Source of the DNA: an uncultured Bacteroidales bacterium
Lineage (GTDB): Bacteria; Bacteroidota; Bacteroidia; Bacteroidales; Bacteroidaceae
Assembly: GCA_937914945.1 (NCBI GenBank)
Contig: CALGJF010000006.1
Location: 1 to 16,891, forward strand
DNA: 16,891 bases
Reading direction: 5' to 3'
Part shown: positions 15,312 to 16,891 of the stretch, piece after piece
Position numbering within the stretch: position 1 is the first letter of the stretch
Layout: each line of letters begins with the position of its first letter
Program-made: the position numbers and the translations under genes
Notes under the pieces: model-generated
Seen by the model: only the letters and a program-made list of their open reading frames with translations
Told to the model about the DNA's origin: nothing
The model's database searches: none

Positions 15312-16480
15312 TGGATAACAATGTTATAAATAAGGTGCCATCGCCCTGCTATGTGATGGAGGAGTCTCTGTTGCGTCGCAATCTGTCGCTGATAAACCGT
15401 GTTGCAACCGAGGCAGGTGTGGAGATTATCTTGGCCTTCAAGGCGTTTGCCTTGTGGAAAACATTTCCGGTGTTTCGCGAATATATATCCTCGGTAACCG
15501 CAAGCTCCATCTATGAGGCCCGTCTGGGGTACGAGGAGTTTGGCAGCAAGGTACACGCCTTTTCGCCTGCATATACCGAGGAGGAATTCCCCGAGATGAT
15601 GCGTTGCAGCAGCCATATCTCGTTTAACTCTCTTTCTCAATATGAGCGTTTCTATCCAATGACAAAAAAAGCAGAGCACGAAATTTCGTGTGGAGTGAGG
15701 ATAAATCCTGAATATTCCGAGATTGAGACCGAGTTGTATAATCCCTGTGCTCCGGGTAGCCGCTTCGGTGTAACAGCCGACCTCTTGCCTGCCGAACTGC
15801 CTGCCGGTATTGAGGGCTTTCATTGTCATTGCCATTGCGAATCCGATTCCTATGCATTGGAGCATACATTAGAGCATATCGAAGAGAAATTTGCAGCGTG
15901 GCTCCCTAAAATCAAATGGTTAAACCTTGGTGGCGGTCATTTGATGACACGCAAGGATTACGATGTAGAACATCTGATAACCTTGCTACGAGGGTTGCGC
16001 ACACGCTATCCCAATCTGCATGTGATATTGGAGCCCGGCTCGGCGTTTGCATGGCAAACGGGCTCTTTGGTCTCCCGTGTGGTGGATATTGTGGAGAGTC
16101 GCGGTATTCGCACGGCAATATTAAATGTTAGTTTCACGTGCCACATGCCCGACTGTTTGGAGATGCCATATCAGCCCAAGGTTACAGGCGCAGAGTCGTT
16201 GGATGCCGATGCTGTGAAGGGCGCGCCATTTAGTGAAAATATATATCGTTTGGGTGGCAACAGCTGTTTGAGCGGCGATTATATGGGCAGTTGGAAATTT
16301 TCGCAACCATTGAATGTGGGCGATGTGGTGGTATTTGAGGATATGATACACTACACGACGGTAAAGACAAATATGTTCAATGGTATATCGCACCCAAGCA
16401 TAGCCTTCTTGCGCGATAATGGCGAATTGCAGATGTTGCGTGTTTTCTGTTACGAGGATTACCGCGACAGAATGTGCTGA
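15311..16480 (+). CDS. nspC: Carboxynorspermidine/carboxyspermidine decarboxylase
   Basis: NspC is a PLP-dependent, alanine-racemase-fold decarboxylase that completes the aspartate-semialdehyde (carboxyspermidine dehydrogenase) route to spermidine or norspermidine. The 389-aa protein begins PSPCYVMEESLLRRNL, has the PLP Schiff-base Lys44 in AFKAFALW, the Gly-rich phosphate-binding LNLGGGHLMTRKDYD (~204-218), EPGSAFAWQTG, and the partner active-site Cys319 in GGNSCLSGDYMGSW. The stop of uvrD and the start of nspC share one base in TAATG, so the two are co-transcribed and probably translationally coupled, although they are functionally unrelated. The partner dehydrogenase is not in this window. 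An unusual HCHCHCE run (171-177) replaces what I recall as FHxxCE-like sequence. No clear terminator follows. Confidence 0.92.
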   Translation: MDNNVINKVPSPCYVMEESLLRRNLSLINRVATEAGVEIILAFKAFALWKTFPVFREYISSVTASSIYEARLGYEEFGSKVHAFSPAYTEEEFPEMMRCSSHISFNSLSQYERFYPMTKKAEHEISCGVRINPEYSEIETELYNPCAPGSRFGVTADLLPAELPAGIEGFHCHCHCESDSYALEHTLEHIEEKFAAWLPKIKWLNLGGGHLMTRKDYDVEHLITLLRGLRTRYPNLHVILEPGSAFAWQTGSLVSRVVDIVESRGIRTAILNVSFTCHMPDCLEMPYQPKVTGAESLDADAVKGAPFSENIYRLGGNSCLSGDYMGSWKFSQPLNVGDVVVFEDMIHYTTVKTNMFNGISHPSIAFLRDNGELQMLRVFCYEDYRDRMC

Positions 16481-16555
16481 TACTTGTTTTTCTGTTCTTG
16501 CAGGTGGTGCGAAAAACTTTTTTTGATATTTTTTGAAAAAAAATCCCCGTAATAC

Positions 16556-16585
16556 TTGCCGATAAGAAAAATTGTTGTACCTTTG
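16556..16585 (+). promoter_or_regulatory. Bacteroidetes-type promoter upstream of tRNA-Gly
   Basis: TTG (16556-16558), 19 bp, then TACCTTTG (16578-16585) fits the consensus well. Transcription would start near 16592. The tRNA begins about 245 nt later, an unusually long leader, and the tandem repeats fill most of it. The stretch 16481-16555 after nspC shows only A/T runs. Confidence 0.65.
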
Positions 16586-16666
16586 CACTCGCAACACGGA
16601 TAAATGCTCAAATGTGAGTGGCTTTATTGAAAGATAAAGTGTAATTGAAATGACTGTGTTGAAGGG

Positions 16667-16736
16667 ATTGCGGAATTTTCGTTGCCAGCGAGAGCAGAAG
16701 AATTTATTCTTATGCCGAGCGCAGCAGAAAATCTCG
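16667..16736. repeat. 70-bp tandem repeat, copy 1
   Basis: This unit begins ATTGCGGAATTTTCG and ends GCAGCAGAAAATCTCG, and recurs at 16753-16822 with one visible difference (A/G). It contains two similar half-units, GCCAGCGAGAGCAGAAGAA and GCCGAGCGCAGCAGAAAAT. It lies in the leader between the promoter and tRNA-Gly. Confidence 0.88.
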
Positions 16737-16752
16737 TTTTTCAAAAAGTAGA

Positions 16753-16822
16753 ATTGCGGAATTTTCGTTGCCAGCGAGAGCAGAAGAATTTATTCTTGTG
16801 CCGAGCGCAGCAGAAAATCTCG
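16753..16822. repeat. 70-bp tandem repeat, copy 2
   Basis: This is the second copy, 86 bp after the first and separated from it by a 16-bp spacer with TTTTTCAAAAA symmetry. Its last two bases begin an 8-bp hairpin that reaches into the tRNA 5' end. Confidence 0.88.
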
Positions 16823-16838
16823 CAGTTTCGAAGAAACT

Positions 16839-16891
16839 GCGGAAATAGCTCAGTTGGTAGAGCACAACCTTGCCAAGGTTGGGGTCGCGAG
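16839..16891 (+). tRNA. tRNA-Gly (anticodon GCC), 5' part, cut by the window end
   Basis: GCGGAAATAGCTCAGTTGGT gives the acceptor 5' strand and the D arm, followed by TAGAGC. The anticodon stem-loop is ACCTTGCCAAGGT, with the GCC anticodon decoding GGC and GGU glycine codons. The variable region and the start of the T arm (GTCGCGAG) follow. The 3' part, T loop and any CCA lie outside the window. Confidence 0.93.

Noticed and set aside
15131..15865. 244-codon minus-strand open frame across the uvrD/nspC junction
   Set aside because: It is antisense to two well-supported genes and resembles no protein family.
16650..16751. 33-codon open frame from ATG through repeat copy 1, with a synonymous change (TTA/TTG) between copies
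   Set aside because: The frame shared by the repeats runs on into the tRNA in copy 2, there is no start support, and one synonymous difference is not evidence of coding.

Overview
The window looks like a chromosomal segment from a member of the Bacteroidales (Bacteroides/Prevotella/Muribaculaceae-type gut or oral anaerobe). The grounds are: Bacteroidetes-type promoters (TTG near -33, about 19 bp, then TAnnTTTG) before pyrG and the tRNA; weak or absent Shine-Dalgarno sites; a TonB receptor plus surface-lipoprotein operon with DUF5689- and DUF6359-like domains; and an Fe-type SOD and NspC of the kind found in this order. No 16S gene or ribosomal protein is present, so genus cannot be assigned.

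Layout. 1-590: non-coding, two copies of a ~185-bp structured repeat, the second supplying a near-perfect promoter for pyrG. 591-2198 (+): CTP synthase whose glutaminase triad is replaced. 2274-3020 (-): FabG. 3322-3630 (+): small unknown protein. 3701-10826 (-): a three-gene operon, in transcription order TonB-dependent receptor, DUF5689-like lipoprotein, and a 1053-aa modular lipoprotein. 11097-12134 (+): a secreted endonuclease/exonuclease/phosphatase-family (EEP) enzyme divergent from that operon. 12189-12806 (-): SodB. 12915-15311 (+): UvrD/PcrA helicase, overlapping by one base with nspC (15311-16480, +). 16481-16838: a promoter and two 70-bp tandem repeats. 16839-16891: the 5' part of tRNA-Gly(GCC), cut by the window edge. 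The three convergent gene junctions each carry a hairpin.

How the genes may work together. The accessory core is 3.7-12.1 kb: an outer-membrane active transporter, two lipoproteins made mostly of predicted OB-fold-like and choice-of-anchor-J-like modules, and a divergent secreted EEP enzyme. I infer a surface system that binds, cuts and imports a phosphodiester-containing polymer, extracellular nucleic acid being the leading candidate. This is a hypothesis from domain content and gene order only.

The most surprising single gene is pyrG. The synthetase half keeps its motifs, but the glutaminase Cys, His and Glu are Gly, Glu and Gln, which predicts an ammonia-only CTP synthase or a paralog with another role. 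All protein assignments rest on motif recognition by eye; no database search was run.
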